Notes under the pieces: model-generated
What the model saw: the letters and a program-made list of their open reading frames with translations, nothing else
Databases searched by the model: none
Told to the model about the DNA's origin: nothing
Shown here: piece by piece, positions 62,028 through 64,000 of the stretch
Position numbering within the stretch: position 1 is the first letter of the stretch
Layout of the letters: every line of letters starts with the position of its first letter
Translations under genes and position numbers: made by a program
Assembly (NCBI GenBank): GCA_963741505.1
Contig: CAVUIJ010000010.1
Coordinates: forward strand, 124,001 to 188,000
Origin: JAKFWF01 sp963741505
GTDB lineage: Bacteria > Pseudomonadota > Alphaproteobacteria > Rhizobiales > Hyphomicrobiaceae
Direction: 5' to 3'
Length of the DNA stretch: 64,000 nucleotides

Positions 62028-62106
62028 GGTGGTTGAGGCAGAAATGGTGCCCGGCACAACTCACCACTCACGACCTCACGATTTGGCGACCTCACCACCG
62101 CCCGCC

Positions 62107-62577
62107 TTACTCCTTCTCCCGGAAGCCCTTGATGATGTAGCGGTGGATCGTCTCGGACTGGATGCGGTTCTCGTTCAGCGCCCAGCCGCGCACCGAAATC
62201 CCGGCCTCGTGCACCGTCTCAGGCGAGCCCGAGACCAGTGGATGCCACCACTGCAGGCCACGGCCCTCGTCGACCAGGCGATAGCCGCAGGTCGGCGGCA
62301 GCCACGACAGGTTGCGAACCTTTGCCGGATCGATGGCGATGCAATCAGGAACGTGGGCGTGGCGCTCTGGGTAGTTGGTGCAGCGGCAGGAGCCGACATC
62401 GAGCAGCCGGCACGACAGCCGCGTCAGATGGATGTCGCCGGTGTCCTCGTCCTCGAGCTTGACCAGGCAGCAGCGACCGCAGCCGTCACACAGGCTTTCC
62501 CATTCCTCGACCGTCATTTCGTCGAGCGTCTTGCGTTCCCAAAACGGAACATCCGACGCTTTTGTGACCGCTGCCAA
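62107..62577 (-). CDS. YcgN-family cysteine-cluster protein (UPF0260)
   Basis: A ~156-residue protein with the YcgN signature PFWERKTLDEMTVEEWESLCDGCGRCCLVKLEDEDTG and further cysteines in LSCRLLDVGSCRC and PTCGYRLVDEG; these likely bind zinc or an Fe-S cluster. Function unknown. There is no ATG close to the conserved N-terminus. I propose TTG at 62577 (reading LAAVTKASDVPFW); the longer frame to 62790 overlaps the divergent PBP gene and has no family support. A base missing upstream could also hide an ATG start. Confidence 0.85.
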   Translation of the reverse strand: MAAVTKASDVPFWERKTLDEMTVEEWESLCDGCGRCCLVKLEDEDTGDIHLTRLSCRLLDVGSCRCTNYPERHAHVPDCIAIDPAKVRNLSWLPPTCGYRLVDEGRGLQWWHPLVSGSPETVHEAGISVRGWALNENRIQSETIHRYIIKGFREKE

Positions 62578-62698
62578 CTCGTTAACCCTCGCATTGCTGC
62601 CGCAGTCAGGTGTAAATGATTGGCAGCCGTAAGTCTTTGCGATTCTGCTCGCAACGACGACATCGGCGTGCCCCATCGCCCATCGAAGGTAAGCAGGC

Positions 62699-64000
62699 TT
62701 GAAAGACTGGTTCGACAACAGCGAGGGTAGGTTCCAGTTGAGCGGCTGGTTGCGGCTCAACTCGTGGATCAATTCGGCGCTTTCCGACACGTGGGAACGG
62801 CTGAAGGACGCCTATAACGCGGCTTCGAGCTTCGGCATGCGGTTCCGCCTCTCGGGCTGGCAGCGGTTCGCCAACGAGGCCGGCTCGGAACTTCTCTCGC
62901 TTGGCGCCGGTGGCCTTGTCGTCATGTACGCCCTGGCGCTGCCGGCATTCATGGAGGTCAACGAAGAGACCTACCTGACACCGGGAAAGTATTCGGTGAA
63001 ATTCCTCGACAGCCGCGGCAACGAGATCGGCAAGCGCGGCATCAACCTCAACGACGCCATTCCGCTCGAGGAGATCCCGGAGGTTCTGATCCGCGCCACC
63101 ATGGCGACCGAGGACCGGCGCTTCTACGATCACTTCGGCGTCGACGTGATCGGCACGTTCCGGGCGCTGGTCGCCAACGTCAATGCCGGCGAAACCGTGC
63201 AGGGCGGCTCGACCTTGACGCAGCAGCTGGCCAAGAACCTGTTCCTGTCGTCGGAACGCTCGCTGCAGCGCAAGATCAAGGAAGTCTTCCTGTCGTTCTG
63301 GCTGGAAAGCCGGCTCTCCAAGCGCGACATCCTCAAGCTCTATCTCGACCGCGCCTACATGGGTGGCGGCACCTTCGGCGTCGAAGCGGCGGCACAGTTC
63401 TATTTCGGCAAGTCGGTGCGCGAGATCAACATGGCGGAAGCGGCGCTGCTGGCTGGCTTGTACAAGGCGCCGACCAAGTACGCACCGCACGTCAACCTGC
63501 CGGCGGCGCGCGCCCGCGCCAACGACGTGCTGTCGAACCTGGTCGAGGCCGGCTACTACACGGGCGGGCAGATCTACAATGCCCGGCTCAATCCGGCCAA
63601 GGTGATCGAGACCCGCAGCACGGCCAGTCCCGACTGGTTCCTCGACTTTGCCTACGAGGAAATCCAGCGGGTGATGGAGGGCAAGGGCCAGTTCGTGCTG
63701 ACCGCGCGCACCACTGTCGATCTCGCCCTGCAGCAGTCGGCTGACAACGCCCTGCAATCGACCATCAGGCTCGAGGGCAAGGCGGCGCGGGTCAAGTCCG
63801 GCGCGCTCGTCGCGATGGACCCGGACGGCGCCGTCCGCGCCCTGGTCGGTGGCCTCGACTACGGCGAGAGCCAGTTCAACCGCGCAACGCACGCGCGCCG
63901 GCAGCCGGGCTCCTCGTTCAAGCTCTACGTCTATGCGACCGCGCTCGAGAACGGCTACACCTCGAAGTCGATCGTCAGCGACAGCACGGCCGGCTGCGGC
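62699..64000 (+). CDS. Class A penicillin-binding protein (PBP1a-type), 3' end cut by window edge
   Basis: Bifunctional peptidoglycan glycosyltransferase/transpeptidase. The frame is open from TTG 62699 (reading KDWFDNSEGR next, with GAAGG about 9 bases upstream) to the end of the window, ~434 residues. A cytoplasmic N-tail and one TM helix (LSLGAGGLVVMYALALPAFM) precede the GT51 domain with catalytic Glu in ATEDRRFYDHFG, GGSTLTQQLAKNLFL and the RKIKEVFLSFWLE motif. The transpeptidase domain begins near VLTARTTVDLALQQ and reaches the SxxK motif PGSSFKLYVY before the window ends. It is divergent from YcgN; the shared 121-bp region should hold both promoters. Confidence 0.93.
   Translation, partial: MKDWFDNSEGRFQLSGWLRLNSWINSALSDTWERLKDAYNAASSFGMRFRLSGWQRFANEAGSELLSLGAGGLVVMYALALPAFMEVNEETYLTPGKYSVKFLDSRGNEIGKRGINLNDAIPLEEIPEVLIRATMATEDRRFYDHFGVDVIGTFRALVANVNAGETVQGGSTLTQQLAKNLFLSSERSLQRKIKEVFLSFWLESRLSKRDILKLYLDRAYMGGGTFGVEAAAQFYFGKSVREINMAEAALLAGLYKAPTKYAPHVNLPAARARANDVLSNLVEAGYYTGGQIYNARLNPAKVIETRSTASPDWFLDFAYEEIQRVMEGKGQFVLTARTTVDLALQQSADNALQSTIRLEGKAARVKSGALVAMDPDGAVRALVGGLDYGESQFNRATHARRQPGSSFKLYVYATALENGYTSKSIVSDSTAGCG

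Larger units (their letters stand above)
61669..62106. other. Intergenic region with two inverted repeats
   Basis: 438 bp between the start of the FAD-GcvT gene and the end of the YcgN gene. It contains the inverted repeat 61754-61822 and the BIME-like element 61876-62027, described separately. I see no gene. The promoter for the leftward five-gene module should lie at its left edge, but I could not identify boxes. Confidence 0.55.

Noticed and set aside
62606..63892. 428-codon open frame antisense to the PBP gene
   Set aside because: The opposite strand encodes unmistakable GT51 and transpeptidase motifs; the antisense product has none.
1..64000. CRISPR arrays, rRNA, tRNA, prophage structural genes
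   Set aside because: I looked for regularly spaced repeats, T-arm motifs and phage genes by eye and saw none; a covariance-model scan would be needed to exclude a tRNA or small RNA.

Overview
The window looks like chromosomal DNA from an alphaproteobacterium, most likely a member of the Hyphomicrobiales (Rhizobiales). The evidence is the high GC content, the order NDUFA12-type complex I protein, DUF2155 protein, aat, a lexA gene preceded by a GAAC-N7-GAAC SOS box, a class II (B12-dependent) ribonucleotide reductase, a bactofilin, and the bcp / AsmA-like / tyrS / anmK neighbourhood. I found no rRNA, tRNA, CRISPR array or replication origin. Both ends cut genes: an RlmA-type methyltransferase on the left and a class A penicillin-binding protein on the right.

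Layout. 1-5.9 kb: end of rlmA, then a leftward set (SDR, class B flavin monooxygenase, TPP enzyme, cupin) that looks catabolic. 5.9-8.9 kb: a small accessory patch with a toxin-first RelE/HigB-like TA pair, two unknown proteins, a 57-residue basic protein and a decayed ImmA/IrrE peptidase. 8.9-17.4 kb: housekeeping genes (nrdJ, NDUFA12, DUF2155, aat, lexA) followed by FkbM methyltransferase and NIPSNAP genes. 17.5-27.7 kb: an M20 amidohydrolase divergent from a dipeptide/oligopeptide ABC importer with two tandem substrate-binding proteins, followed by a MITE-like element and a 3-hydroxyisobutyrate-dehydrogenase-type gene. 27.7-31 kb: a type I secretion ABC transporter and adaptor pair. 31-37.8 kb: two small exported proteins, an FAD oxidoreductase, an SbcCD/YhaN-like nuclease-ATPase pair and a bactofilin. 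38-49.6 kb: a DUF455 ferritin-like protein, bcp, an AsmA-like envelope protein, tyrS, anmK, DUF4399, tlyA, an RlmD/TrmA-family RNA methyltransferase, gph and a small exported protein. 50-54.8 kb: a DMT transporter, threonine aldolase, PfkB kinase and CPA2 antiporter. 54.8-61.7 kb: a tightly packed five-gene leftward module (FAD-GcvT oxidoreductase, M19-like protein, Ldh-family dehydrogenase, a 556-residue unknown protein, DUF3726). This is the best candidate here for an undescribed pathway. 62-64 kb: YcgN and the start of a PBP1a gene.

Two features cut across the whole window. First, at least ten otherwise normal genes carry single-base frameshifts, mostly one extra base, at places where both flanking frames match the same family and restore the usual length. 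They include genes that would not be expected to be dead, so base-calling or assembly error is as likely as pseudogenisation. I list them as broken genes over their full extents. Second, there are several families of dispersed intergenic palindromic repeats: two ~181-185 bp composite elements, two 152-bp paired REP (BIME-like) elements and an 87-bp inverted repeat, as well as a ~297-bp MITE flanked by TA.
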